Positions 25,006 to 37,676 of a stretch of DNA of 64,000 nucleotides are shown here, one piece after another (positions within the stretch are counted from its first letter, which is position 1; each line of letters starts with the position of its first letter). Origin of the DNA: Choanephora cucurbitarum (taxonomy: Eukaryota; Mucoromycota; Mucoromycetes; Mucorales; Choanephoraceae); contig JAIWNI010000014.1 in assembly GCA_025331435.1 (NCBI GenBank), forward strand, positions 372,001-436,000. The letters run 5' to 3'. A program made the position numbers and the translations under genes. The notes beneath the pieces were generated by a model that was given only the letters and a program-made list of their open reading frames with translations, did not search any database and had not been told where the DNA came from.

Positions 25006-28000
25006 TTATACCATTTGAATCTGTTTCAATTCATGCACCAATCCTTCCAAAAGTCCTTCTTCTGTGCTCTTCAAATCGATATCCAAACTTGCCAATGCTT
25101 GCTCGGGTTGGATATTGCATTTAAGCAAACCGGCAACCTGGTCTCCCTGTACACTCTTACCGTACAAGGAAGCTGCACCTGCAATGACTTCAACAACAGC
25201 CAAGCCAGAAGTACGTGTTACCACCTCAAATGCTCGAACGATAGCCTCTTGCATTGATTCTTCTTCTTTAGGCAAAGGTATATCAATAGTAACATGCTCG
25301 TGGTATTCAAATTCATTTCCGCGTTCTGCTAGCATGTTTGCAAAGGTGTTGGGATCCATGTCAGGATCATGAGTTAACAGCAAACTGGTAGGTACGGGTA
25401 CTTCAAAAGCAAATTGTTGCAAAGCGGATGATCCCTTTTTTATGCGAATAAAGTGAGTTCATTTAGCATATTCAAATACATATTTGTTCTTGAACTTACA
25501 TCAATGTCATAAAACAAATCACCACGAAGATAGATATCTTTGCGAACATTGCTATTCAACTTGAAATGTGCTTCAGACTCAACCTTTTCTCTAGCTTGCA
25601 ATTCAAAGTGCTCAGTAGCAGAGGCTATGTTTGTATCTGTATTTTCAACTGATGTCAAATCAAATGATTGAGCAAATTCCATGTGAGCATTTGGGAGCAT
25701 AGTCTCTTCATTCTTATTCTCCATCGTGAAGTGAATAGCAATCACAGGCACATCCTCTTTCGAATCCAATAATTTCATAGTAGCCACCTAAAAGATAGTT
25801 TGGATCAGTTACCCTCTACATTTTTTTCTTTTCTCCAATGTTTTCCTTACCAAAGAAATGTGATCATCATTGAATACTTGAATGGGTTTAAAGTGAGACT
25901 CTTCGTGGTTGATTGCTTCTTTGACTTGTTCAGTATTGAGTGTCAAATCTTCTTCGGCTAGCTTTTGTTCTTCTTCTTCTTGCTTTTGCTATTATTTTAG
26001 GGATATTTGTAAGCATATCAATACATATAATCAAGAAAATGTTTCAATTACTTTAGCTGACTTCTTGTTGGAACTGCTTGACTTCTTTTTCTTCTTCTTC
26101 TTTTCGGGTTGAGTGGGGTCAACAGAAGAGGACTTGGAGGATTTTTTCTTAGACTCTACGGCTTCCTTGTTCTTTTTCTACAATTTTGGATGAATGTACA
26201 GTCATTATGATCTTGTGAAGAAAGAAACTTACCTGAAGTGCTTTCAGTTCTTTACGCTCAGCTCGGTAACGAGCCTCTTCTTTCAAGCGCAACTCTTCTG
26301 GGCTAAGGTAAGTTTGAGGAGCTTGGAACTTTTCATCTTCACCTAAAGGTGTATTCAAATCAACACTGTTTAAACCTGACTCTTCATTGCTGGCAAAGAT
26401 ATCATGTGCTGATTTCTTTGCATAGACTTCACTCTTTTTCTTGTTCTTTTTTGGTTTTTCAGTGGATGGCTCTTCGTCAGAGGCAACGGCATCTTCAGGC
26501 ATTTCTTCCTCAGCATACACAGGTCGAACAGCAGGCTTTTTAGCGGATCGCTTGGATGCTTTTTTAGCTTCCACTGATTTCTTAATATCATCGACACTCA
26601 ATTCAACCACAGGAATGGAATCAATATCGCTATCATCAAGCTCCAACAACTTTCTGTGCTTGTCTTCGCCAATGTAATAAGGATCATTTTTACGTGCCTC
26701 TCTTCTGGCAATACGACGCTAAACATACAAAGTGTGAACTTCTCTATCGATCAAGGTTTCTCAATTGTCACATTTACCTTTTCTTTTTCGTCTTCATCTT
26801 CACTAGCTTCATATTTACGTGAAGACTTGCCTGACTTCTTTTTCTTGTGCTTCTTTTGGGTGGATAAATGCTTTGGTTCTTCTGTTTCATCTGAATCCAA
26901 ATCTTGAATCAAATCAGGTAAAGGCTCGTTTATCCAGGCGTCTAAGTCCAGGCCTTCAGGAACAGGTACCTTTGTTTGGGCCTTAGGAGCTACTGGGTTA
27001 AGCTCATAGATAAAGAACAGCTCGGGCAAGCCCTCAAGAATGGAAGGTACTTGGTCTTCTGCGTTTTCTACTGCATTCAAGACCAAGGCAAAAAGAGATT
27101 TAACGTCTAAAGCACGCTCTTGCACTTCGAGATCTGAACTATGAACAAACATTGACATCTTATCATGCATCACTTGAGTCACTTTAAGGAATTCGTGTTG
27201 CAGCTCAGCATTCCATTGAGGAATCAATTCAGTTGTCCAATAGGCAAAGATCTTGATGACACTATGAACATAGATTGTCTGTACCTTGGTGGGCAATTTG
27301 GCAACTTGAGGCAATAACATACATTCCAATGTAGAGGGAATATCCTCTAGATAATTACAGTACTCACCACAGATCCAAGCAGCAGCTGACAGAACCTCAA
27401 TGTTAGCATCTCTCTTTTTGGCTGTTTCCAAGAACTGTTTGTCTTGCAAGAGATGATACATCTGTTTGACAGCATATTCACGTACACTCTTCACACGAAC
27501 ACTCACATCCATCAGTTGATCTGTCAAGATTTCGCCTACATTCACACCGGCAGCATAAGTTATGTCGACCAAGACTGATAGATACCACTCGAAATCATTG
27601 ATGAAATGATATCGATTTTGAGAACACATAAAGATAATACGATTGATGATGTCTGTTCGATAAGCTGGATCAAAGATTGTAGATGAATGATGCAATGATT
27701 CTGGTTGAAGAGAGTCATTCTGAGGCATAATGTGTGCAATTAACCGCTTCACAATATCCACAATATTCTTACGGTTGACCATGCCGACTACCAAGTCCAA
27801 TGCACGCAAACGAATACTGATGTCCTCATCATCAATACATTCCAAGATGATGTCCTTATGCTCAGCGACTAGCTTGGGGTGAGTGGATAATAACCGACCC
27901 ATGGCCAGAAGGCCAACGTACTTCAAATTCTGATCTGGGTCTTCCAAAAAGCGTCGAAGTTTGTTGGTACAAGTAGCAGCCAATGCATTACCTGCGTCTC

Positions 28001-28962
28001 CAGCAGCTTCCAAAAATCCGCCTGTAATTACAGTATAAATACACTCGTACAACAAAGACATAGCAGGCGTTGTTTGAATTAGTGAAGTCAAGGGAGGTAA
28101 TAGCTTCTTGATCAGTCTTGGTTCAAGGGGTGTCAAAGAAGCAAACTTGGTCAAAGTATGAGAAACTTCTGTTCGTTTTCTGTGTGCATAATGTCATCTA
28201 TCTTACCAGCTTAATGATCTTAATCAACATCCAGTTATTAGATGAGGTCGTCAAGAGTTTGAAGAGTTGAGGTGCAAGTGAAAGGTAGTTCTTTGGATTC
28301 TTTCTTGCTAATTCACAAATAACACTGACAGCAGCTGAGACAACAGAAGGATCAGGGTCCTCAAGCTTTTCTTTCAATCGAGCAAAACTAAGACGGAGTG
28401 CCTCTGGGTATTTTAGGAAAATCTTGTAGAGAACTAAGACGACCTTCTTTCTGATATAAGGTCTAGAATGGTTTAGCATACTGACCAAGTCAGGGGATAA
28501 GTCTCTGGCAAGATCAGGTGTGACGATATGAGAGAGACCGTTCAATGCTGTTCCCATATCGACCACATTGGGTGATGCCAAATCCTTTTTTATCAAATTG
28601 GTTGTCAGCATAAGTACGTCAGTGTCTTGTTGAAATGATAAAGTAGCAGCTAAATAACCAGTACGTTTGTGAATGAATTTTGCACTTGACATGACCTCTA
28701 CCATATGAAAGGATGCCCAGGACATATCATAGCCAAGCATATGAAGCTATTGTTGTTATCGTGAAAGTCAGTCATCTCGCGTTTGAATAAGAATATACAC
28801 TATTACATAAGCCAACTTGGCAACAGCGTTTGATTTGATGTCGAGGTCATTAGACTTGACTTCATTTCGGATTTCTTGTAGACAAGCTGTGATGTATTTT
28901 TGCTCGTTCTTCTTGTTGGCTCTGATGCCTCGTATCAGGTCAGTCAAAGACTTTTCAAACAT
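25006..28962 (-). CDS. APL5: AP-3 complex subunit delta
   Basis: Large adaptin of the AP-3 coat that sorts cargo from Golgi/endosomes to the vacuole. Eight exons, all phase 0, on the minus strand: 28962-28807, 28746-28207, 28145-26778, 26718-26233, 26177-26052, 25988-25851, 25787-25500 and 25434-25006, giving 1176 residues. Seen: the N-terminal adaptin trunk starting MFEKSLTDLIRGIRANK, HMLGYDMSWASFHMVEVMSS, KRTGYLAATLSF, NNWMLIKIIKL joined to FASLTPLEPRL across an AAG acceptor, a hinge extremely rich in Lys/Ser/Glu (KKHKKKKSGKSSRK, KKKKKKKSSSSNKKSAK), and an appendage-like C-terminus. The in-frame ATG 36 nt upstream was rejected because the family begins at MFEKSL. The low-complexity hinge is normal for delta adaptins. 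Confidence 0.95.
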
Positions 28963-29093
28963 TGGTGTTTCCAGAAAAGAAAAAAGGAAAATGTACAAGC
29001 AAGTTTCAGAATCTGGCCCCTTAAGCGCAGACTCAAACTGTTACACTCAGCATTTATGACTTCAAATTGAGACAATGAAGAGCTCTCTCTTCT

Positions 29094-30998
29094 TTATTTC
29101 AAATTACTGGCTTGTTTATGTCTATTTTGTTGTTGCATTAAGCGAATTTCTTTTTCGTAAGCATTTACATCTGGTATCAAAATATCATTCAGCACACTTA
29201 ATGCTCTAATGGCTGCTTGACGCGGTTTCTTTTCATTGATAAATCCTTTGGCATCCTGATACTCTTCATACACAATTTGGGGAACCATATCGCATGTATA
29301 GTGCTTCCATAAATCTACGATATGTGGCAGCAAAGGAGTCTTGCCTACTGTGTTAGCCAATCTATAATTCTCTTTAGGAATATACGTATAACGACGATCA
29401 GATAGGTGATTGATCCGCCGCCATTGTGCATAACACTCTTCTAGCCACAAATGATTGACCAAAACCACATGAGGGTAACGTGTCAACTGTTGATATTTTC
29501 TGCCTAAACCACTAAAGAAGTGATAAGTCCTGGGTCATCTAACAGAGATTCTCATATATACCCTCCACATATCAAATGCGTTGTATCACTATTGAGTTCT
29601 GGTGAATACCTTGCTCCTGCTGCAACAATCAATGTGTTGATAAATACGCGTGCTACACCCTTGAAGCCTGTGACACACATAACACAGTTTTTCATATCAG
29701 ATATACCCACTTTTGGCACTGGATAATCGAGAAGACTATCCAGAGGTGAACAATAATAACCTCTCATTAATGTGTTAGATAGCCACCAAAAGCTGGCAAT
29801 TATCTTTTTATCTTTGATAGCCTGCTTATACTCTGAAGAGGACCGATATTTTAAGATGACAATGGTCACCAAATGACGGTTATATCCAGATATGAATCGA
29901 CCGCCTGCAGCTTGAACGCGATCTGTCATGAAAGGGATCATTGTCTGCTTACATTCATCCGCCATGATATCCTGTCCAAAGTAAATCACTTGGTCTGATA
30001 AAGATGTTGCTATTTTATCATGAGGTGGAAGGAAGTTGGATAGCGCTGTAGTGTCTGTAGGGTGTGGATAAAGAGTAGCTGGCAATGGTTTTTGGTGGTA
30101 GTAGATAGAGGGTGAAGGAAAGCGATACATGCCATAGTCCAGTAAACAATGGCATCGGAAACAATCATCAAGCCATTGAGGGAGGACTACAGGTATGTTT
30201 CGATCTACACACTCATTATAATGACTCTACCATTTGAACAACAAAAATAAGAATTGGGTCGATTGGAGAACAGGTTCATACTTACACCTCTAGGATCAAT
30301 GCAGATAAGACAGGTAACGTCCTGTGTAAGTTCGTCACGATACTGACCACCATAGAGTTCAATATGCTCATAGATAGCCTGATTATCTATTGGCAACTAA
30401 AAAGTGAGGAAATAAGAACCGAGTTTGACTTGTTGGCGTTCTTCTGACTTTACATCAAGCAAAATAAATACTTGACCAGATAAAAATTGATTTTGATCTG
30501 GTGCATAATATTTGGTACTACACACACATACAGTTTCTTTTTTAAATTGCTTGTCTAGAAGTTTTGTATATATGCTTACTTGTGTACAAAACCATTGCTG
30601 ATTGCCTTTTCAACCCAAAGAGGCTATATGTTTAAGTTGTAAGTGTTTATATTAGTCTTATTTTAGAAGATCTAAATGATCTTACTGTGACAGAGACTGG
30701 TACATCTGGGTCAACATGAGTCTGCGATATATATAGATTAGGCTTATCGCTTTTGTGGTATTCTGAGTAGGCTGGTATGCCGCCGTTGTTGATCAATATG
30801 TTCTTGAGCTATTGGTCATAGACATCAACAAGTGTTGTTTCTTTGTTACAAAAAAAAATAAGAGTCGAATCTTACAGTGACTTGAACACTCTCAGCTAAG
30901 CTTTGGTCAATAGCATAGATTATGTCCTGAAAGAGACGAACTGTCTTTTTGTCGTTAATGTGCCTTCCAAGTTTCAGTTCAAGGTCGTCTTTGGACAT
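29094..30998 (-). CDS. Tetra-BRCT protein, Rtt107/Brc1-like N-terminal module
   Basis: Predicted nuclear scaffold that binds phosphoproteins at damaged replication forks. Seven exons on the minus strand (30998-30876, 30808-30686, 30623-30580, 30517-30454, 30396-30286, 30211-29562, 29499-29094) give 506 residues. Repeating BRCT hallmarks are visible: the Trp ends in PLWVEKAISNGFVH, VVLPQWLDDCFR, IIASFWWLSNTLMRGYY and VVLVNHLWLEECYAQW, with the preceding GG-R/T-H-x-I strands such as AAGGRFISGYNRHLVTIVI and SDTTHLICGG. This implies four BRCT repeats. Rtt107/Brc1 normally has two more at the C-terminus; here the frame ends after a Gln-rich tail. The exon 6 acceptor (GAG at 30212-30214) is non-canonical but is the one that keeps frame. 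TopBP1/PTIP-like relatives cannot be excluded. Confidence 0.75.
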
Positions 30999-30999
30999 A

Positions 31000-32739
31000 A
31001 AAGAAAGAGAAAAGAAAAGAATAGCCTGAATTTATAAAATAACAAAAAAAAATGCAGTAGTTATTTCAAGTGGCGTCTTGTATTCAATTGGAAGTGTGTC
31101 TATGAAATATACAGCATAAACCATTGAACCTGGCATTAGATGGGTCGTACATGGTCGTAATTTTGGCCTTCTTTCGATTTCGAATCATCAAAATGAATTA
31201 CATGTTCAATAGATCGAAGTTATCAAGTTATCATTTTATTAGTTGAACCATAAAATAACTCAATTTATCCAAAACATACAATAACCATTTCGAAGACAAG
31301 CATTTTTATAGCCCGGTATGGAATATTAGCTTAAAAGAAGACATACCTGTGGCAAAATGCCTCATCGAATAGAAGAAAAAAGCGTTTATATGTTAGAAAC
31401 AATAAACTAGGGAAGGAAAATTATGACTTGTGAAAAAAAAAAATTGACGCAGCACCCAAAGCTGTCAAAATATAGCTGAATACCACCCAAAAGCTCGCAC
31501 GATACATAAAGCTATGAGTATCTCTGGTTCTAATATTTGACGATCAAATTTCACATGTGTTATTTCTTCTAGATATTCATCACCCAACTGATAGTAGTTA
31601 TTGAGGCAGTTGTTTTCCTTTACATGAAGCACAAGAGAACAAGATTCGCCAATAGGAGTACTTTCGCATTCTACGAAGCGCAACCTTGGGTCAAGTACTT
31701 CAAGTTTACAGATACTATTGCCTAATTTTATTAGTGTTTCAATATAACAAAATCCTACGATATTTAGCATACCTCTACTAAGAATCTCTGTTTTATCTTT
31801 GGAGCAAGCGCATCGATAAAAACCATCTATCTTGCAGAATTGTATGGGTGCTTCTAACAGAAACTCTTCAACAGTGAGATATTAAAAAGTAGAAAAAGCT
31901 ATGATTTTGCAGAATTTCAATGTTTACTTGCAGAACATACTGCATAGCAATAATATTTTTTGGAGATTGCAGCCTAATGTTTTGGTTCTCCCAATCCTTC
32001 TTCCATAAAAAAAACAGAGTAAATCCCTGATTTCTTTCTAATAGGCTTGGTATATTGATTGATATCTTTGAGGGATACCACTGTAAGACTGGAGGTTAGG
32101 TCTACACTGGATGAATTCTCGTAAGTTTTAAGTATTACTAGTGTCAAATACAGAACATCGTAACTGTCTAATCAAACTGGCGACGTGGGGTGAGAATTCA
32201 AGAGTATTTAGAAACGGACAAAGCCTTTCCTCAAATCAAGTGAATGTATAGTAAATCTTGGATTGAGCAAGCCCATTCCATTTTCGGCAAACTAGTTGGT
32301 ATTCTAATATACTTTTCAACTCTAGATAACCGAAGATTGGAAGCTATAGTACGTTAAAGAAGTGTCCAAATATGGAATGTAAAAAGATCTACATTTCTAT
32401 AATAAAAGGATCTAATTTGACCCTGTTCATCCAATAAGCATATTCATTAGTTTCATGACGCCATATAGAATAATGAAAACATGCCAATCTTTTAAGAAAC
32501 ATATTCGCTTAAGACATTCTCATCCTCTCAAAGCCATTTGCTCATATGTAAAAACCAAAAATAATTCTTGGTTGTGATTGGAAAAGGCCATTTAATTTTG
32601 CCTTCTAGTGTAAAATTATGCAAATTCTCTCACAAATCCTATAGTTTTTTTGAGCAGAGTCTTTTACCTCAAAGGGCAGAATCTGTGCCGTAGTGCAACA
32701 GAAAATTTATTTCACGTACTTTCTAAGTTTCCAATGCTT
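31000..32739. other. Gene-poor region with one unassigned open frame
   Basis: Mostly AT-rich DNA beyond the BRCT gene. On the minus strand a 101-codon frame (31465-31770), possibly joined upstream to a short cysteine-bearing stretch (CKIDGFYRCACSKDKTEIL, about 31845-31789), has protein-like composition but no family I recognise. From about 31870 to 32739 nothing was recognised. Confidence 0.35.
31465..31870 (-). CDS. Unassigned hypothetical fragment
   Basis: The frame 31770-31465 reads ICKLEVLDPRLRFVECES... and ends WYSAIF; residues just upstream (FYRCACSKDKTEIL) are separated by a possible intron with a GTATGC donor near 31772. There is no clear start codon or signal. It could be the 3' part of a gene, a relic, or a non-genic frame. 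No function is proposed. Confidence 0.22.
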
Positions 32740-33035
32740 TTTCAGTTAAAGATAATGTACCTGTTATCATTGGTTTAGATTTGATGCCTTGTTTGGGTAT
32801 TTCAATTCATGTTTAGTTACTTCTTGGTTTGCTATTACAGGACCTAAATTGCCTTGTCCTATTGACCCTAAAGAAGTGGCGAATGCAGTCAATGCTAGTT
32901 CAGTGGGTACTTCTACAGAAAGACTACATTTTATGAATCAGTCACAGCCATTGCTATATGCCAATGCTAGTATTAATCTTAATTCAACTTATTGCAATGT
33001 GGTCAAAGACAGCATTACTTTTTGGCGAGCAAAAG
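32740..33035 (+). pseudogene. Possible Ty3-type retroelement protease fragment
   Basis: The stretch VPVIIGLDLMPCLGISI at 32758 resembles the C-terminal end of the aspartic protease of Ty3-like polyproteins (I-I-G-x-D). The frame breaks at a TAG shortly after, and Pro/Ser/Asn-rich residues continue in another frame. No LTRs, reverse transcriptase or integrase were found nearby, so this is at best a small relic. Based on one short motif. Confidence 0.3.
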
Positions 33036-33615
33036 GGAGTAGAGGTGTTGAGGCAGGTGACCACGAAAACTTTGACAAGGTCAAATCTGCCAGTTTATAT
33101 GAAAAGCTCTGTATGTTCTTGATCCACTATGATAATCGTATCATTCATATGGATGGTGCTATCTTGGCAGCAGTAAAAAAAAGTGAGGTCAAGTCTTGAT
33201 TGATCGAAAATGGGTATTTGGCTGACCCAAATCAACCAAAGATATAAAAAAGCGAACTTTAAATAGCTGTAAAGAATCTTGCAATTGAACCTGTCTACGC
33301 AACACACTTGAAAGCAGAAAAGTATGGGCATATTATCATGATTACCCTACCCTATTGTTATGAACTACAACCAATTGAGAAGGTGTAGGGGATGGCAAAA
33401 AAACAAGATGAAGTCCAATGACAAGGAGAAGGAAACTGCTGCCACACTGAAGAAAAAAAATTGAATATAGCTTCTCTGAGACATAAGAATCTCATCTTCT
33501 GCCAGTCTGGAAGAAATTTCTTCGACAATACCTCCGATACCATAGTGACTTCATTGAGAAATGTAAAAAAACACGAGATGAGTGTTGATGAGGCTTCTTC
33601 CCTCTGAGTTCTCAT
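33036..33615 (+). pseudogene. Tc1/mariner-like transposase 3' relic
   Basis: Pieces in different frames resemble the C-terminal half of fungal DDE transposases. HYDNRIIHMDGAIL (about 33126) recalls the second catalytic Asp strand (V/I-M-D-N-A-x-I-H). At about 33342 LPYCYELQPIEKV recalls LPPYSPELNPIEQFW, with the catalytic Glu. A later block (about 33465-33560) resembles the terminal helix. Stops and frame changes separate them. A decayed element is the simplest reading; no terminal repeats were identified. Confidence 0.38.
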
Positions 33616-34029
33616 CAATTAAAGAAATTTGTGTTTTTTTGATATAAAAACGAACAACATTTACATTAATCCCGCCAGTATGATCTGTAGAATGTCACTA
33701 ATTTTAACAAAATCAACGAATATACAATAGCCGCTTTATTTAGGAGTGTTGTTTTATAAGTAGTTTTTTTAATCTAAACAATTTTTACCAACTTTATTTG
33801 TTTCAAAGTTACAATGAGTGTTTTTGTTAATAATATAGGTTATAAAATACTGACCAATTCCTTGTTGGTAAGTTACTAATATAATTCAAATGTTTAGAGT
33901 TTTTAGACAATTATATAAATAGATATAATTAAGAAAAATAAGTAAAAGAGGAAGAAATAGATTGTGCAAAATATCAGACTGAATTTATGGTAGAAATTCA
34001 GACAGATTTCTTTTTGTTACAATTTACAG

Positions 34030-34355
34030 TAGGGGGTTTCATTTCTGAATAAATGTTGAAATAATTTTTTTGAAATAATTTAGAGTTTACCAATCATATT
34101 AAAAGTTCAAAAATGTATTTGAGTCCCCCTTTTGAAATATTCCTCTGGAACTTTCAAGGCTCATTATTCGGAAGCTGCAGTTCATGTGCAAAAAGTAAAA
34201 TTTCAAGAAATTATTTCAAAAATGTTCAAGCTTTTTCTTGAACAAATTTTGACCTCTTTGAAATTTTGTCTCATCCAATCATTTGCACTTTAAACTCAGA
34301 TCCTGAAAGTTTCAAGAAAATTATTTCAAGATTTATTCAGAAATGAAACCCCCTA
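34030..34355. mobile_element. TA-flanked MITE (Tc1/mariner type)
   Basis: Terminal inverted repeats of about 45 bp with two mismatches: the left begins GGGGGTTTCATTTCTGAATA at 34032 and the right is its complement ending at 34353. Both sides are flanked by TA (34030-34031 and 34354-34355), the target duplication of Tc1/mariner elements. The 322-bp interior has no open frame. A related, shortened copy lies at 42403-42522. Confidence 0.88.
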
Positions 34356-37322
34356 GTGCAAATTATTGGCTTGATTTGAGTGTGGTGATTTAAATATTCA
34401 TAAATTGGGCGGTTCATAAATCAGTGTATGTATTCTTAAGAAATACAATTTTATGTTGGCCATACTCTTAAATCGAATGGTATTTTAGCGCTTGAAATGA
34501 ATTTCAATTTGAAGAATTGCACTCTTATATTAAGCATACTCTTAAAGAATGATACAAAATCTCAATTCAACAAAGGTGTCATTGCTTTTTTCATTCTACA
34601 TGTTATGTACCGTAGTTGCTTGATTTAAAGGAAATAACAAAGGTTGATTCCGTTCGATATACCTGCACATATTTTTTTTAACTTCATTGTTTCCATTACA
34701 TAACAATCAAGAAGCAACCTGTACAAACAAAGAAAAGCCAGATTCAAGTATAATAAAATATGCCTTAGCAATTCTAGAGCCTTTGTATTTTATTTAGATA
34801 TGTCAAGCCAATAACTTACACAAAACAGCAAAACGTATGTAGACATAGAGTGTTTGAAGAGAAAGGCTTACTATGCGTCAATCAGAGATTTGTCTAGCCT
34901 CTTCTATTTTTGTTCTTTTTCTTTTGAAATTAACCTTTCTTGGGGTGAATACGCAGCTTGATATTCCAAAAGTCGGCAACCATATTTGTCCAAGCTGACA
35001 ATTCAAATCAAATAACTGTTATATATTTGATCTGACTCAACACTATTCATTATTCATAAAGTGGACTATAAGTGCTGGTTGCTCTGTACCGGGATACAAA
35101 TGTGCTTTTTTAGATTTGTTTTAATAGCCTTTCTTCACGTTGTCCTTTGGAGGCCTATTAATAGGATGCGCTAGATTAAAAAGAAGAAAACCATAGAAGG
35201 AAGCAAAATAACTCACATTTTGTAGAACGAAGAAACTTGTGTAATCCTGCCTTGTACAATACAATTGATCTTTCTACGATACGAAGAAAAGCTTTTGGCT
35301 AATGCAGACCTTATAAACGTAGATTCAAGCCAAAGTCCATATTTTTTCAAGAAGTGATGGTCCAATAAGAATAATAGGCCTCCTTTTTATCTTTGCACGG
35401 TTAATATGACATGTTGATTTTTATTGTGGTCAAAAGAAGAAAAGAAAAATTTCTCACGTTGAACGAACAGAAAGAAAAACGTGGCCTGTCTGGAGAGCGA
35501 TTGAGTTTCGCTTGTTACACTAGCATTTTCTTTCTTCAAATGGTCTAGTTGGCGAAACAAAGATTAGGGATGTGGTTATAGGCTTCCTAACCACGCTTTT
35601 ATTCTCAGACATTTACAGAAAATCATGCATGATTGTTATATTGTTGGAGTGCGATTGATAATAATGTACTTTCTGAAGCTTTTGGTAGCTTATTATTACT
35701 TCAAGGAGAGAGGAGAGAATTATGATTCTTGAGAAAAGATCGAATCAGATAAGAGTTGAAATCGTTCTATAGAAATCCCATTCATTGAGGTTGGCGCTTT
35801 TATGCCATTCAGTTCTGCCATCATACAAACATAATCAATGGCTCAAACAAGGCTAAAGAGAGTTGTATTCAGTATAGTAAATGAATGGCGATATAAATTA
35901 GAATGAAAGCATAGAATAGGATCTGCGCCTTATTTTAGATATAATGAATATTGTATGATATATTTACTTTACAATACATCAGAAAATCGAATCATCTCCA
36001 GCGCAAAAGCTGTCAAGCGATAGGAAATCTCCTCAAAGGCTGTATGCATGGTGAAAAGACCTTCTATTAACATAAAAATCGCTCTCAAGGGCCAACTAGA
36101 AGGCATATCTTATTTTTAAGCATACCATTTGAACCGGAAGAATCCAAAGATAGTACTCAAAGGGCGTAGCATTTCCGTATAATAAAAGAACACAACCCGA
36201 CCCTATATACCTGATAGGCATATCTATATCTTTAATGGCTTCATAATCTGAATAAAGTGTGACATGGTTATAAGTAAAAGAAGCACACCATCACTCTAGA
36301 AGGGCTTCAAGAAATATGATTACTCTTACACTACAAAACTCTCAAAAACTACTAATTTAAAAGCTTAAAGTAGGAAAAAAACATGTATCGTGCACGGAAA
36401 ACATGTAGTGTGCACATCTGGATGTGTATCAAACATAGCCGGTTCGCCGTGGCGATTGTGGTAACCGAATCCACGAATTAGCAGCGGGACAAATATATAG
36501 GCAAAAAACTTTCTGAATAGTAGTACATGTAACATCTTTCACAGAACAAAAAAAAATAGCTTCTAGCCAAGGACTATCTATTTAAAGAAGTAGTAATTGA
36601 TACAAGCGTATACACAGCTTTTCATTTATGCTCAGTATCAAACGAATTGATCTTCCTATTTATAATGAAGACAATTTGAGATTGATTCTACTAACAAAAT
36701 CATTGAGACTTTTAGTAAAGTAATCAAGCTCGTCGTCATTTAGTATTCTAGTCTTTCTTCTGTCTGTGTGTGCATGGGCCCAATAATGATCCGATTGTTT
36801 CTTCTGTATTTAGTGACCGCTCTGTAGTGATGATGTACTCTTTACTCCTCCGTAACATCGGATGGACTAAACATTGTATGTTATGCAAATAAAATCGAAT
36901 GGTCAATAAAATAGAATGGACTCTGTTACACAATAGGCTACAAACAATTCTTTTTATAGTAGTTTGTCTAGGCCTGTTCTCTTACATGCCTGCACTATGT
37001 AGATAGAGCATCCTTGCATTTCTCTTGAATGCTGTCAATGGTTTTGTTTTCACTTCATTATACCTAAGTGTGCTGATTTCATTCAGGGCTTTTTTTGAGA
37101 GAAAACAATAAAGGAGGAATGACAAATCTAGACATAAAGATTTGTCTTTTCTATAATAGAACATCGGAAAAAGATGCTTGTGTTCAAGAGGTAAAGTGAA
37201 GCTTCAGAAAAAAAAAAGAATGATTGTACAAAATACATACAAGAGTATAAATAGTGTTGGCTTTTTGATCCTCTCCGTTTTTTAAGAATATCATTCACTA
37301 AACATCTCAAATCAATTCAATC
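34356..37322. other. About 3 kb without recognised genes
   Basis: AT-rich sequence between the MITE and the SSI-like gene. Scanning both strands gave only short frames without family character. Near 36380-36420 the motif ACATGTA.CGTGCAC/ACATGTAGTGTGCAC is repeated once. No RNA gene was recognised. Confidence 0.5.
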
Positions 37323-37676
37323 ATGTTCAAGTCTGCTCTTTGTCTCGTTGCTTCCTTTGTTCTCTTGGTCTCTGCTGCTCCTGCTACTAACGATGTCTTG
37401 ACCATCAGCTCTACTGCTCAGAATGTCAAGTACACCTTGTCTTGTAGCCCTGTTGGTGGCAACCACCCCCATCGTCAAGAAGCTTGTAATGCATTGAAGA
37501 AATGTGGTGGTAACTTGAATGCCATCACCCCTTCTACAGTATCTTGTCCTGCTCTCTATGCTCCTGTTACTGTTACTATCGAAGGAACCTATGGTGGCAA
37601 GGCTGTTCAGCTCAAAAAGGAATACAGCAATGCTTGTACTGCCCAAGCTCAATTAGGTTCTATTGCACGACTTTAA
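37323..37676 (+). CDS. Secreted subtilisin-inhibitor-like (SSI family) protein
   Basis: A single-exon gene for 117 residues, predicted to be secreted and to block subtilisin-type serine proteases. A signal peptide covers about residues 1-19 (ending VSAAPA). The mature part carries SSI hallmarks: YTLSCSPVGGNHPHRQEAC (residues 37-55), the reactive-loop region SCPALYAPVTVTIEG, then a Tyr-Ser-Asn-Ala-Cys end. Cysteines at 41/55 and 75/105 match the two SSI disulfides; the 30-residue spacing of the second pair equals that of the Streptomyces protein. An additional Cys61 is unpaired by this scheme. By alignment P1 is Ala77 and P1' Leu78. SSI proteins are best known from actinobacteria, so a transfer origin is possible. 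The target could be an own or foreign protease. Confidence 0.82.
   Translation: MFKSALCLVASFVLLVSAAPATNDVLTISSTAQNVKYTLSCSPVGGNHPHRQEACNALKKCGGNLNAITPSTVSCPALYAPVTVTIEGTYGGKAVQLKKEYSNACTAQAQLGSIARL

Noticed and set aside
33358..33618. 86-codon minus-strand frame
   Set aside because: The opposite strand shows transposase-like residues, so this is a shadow.
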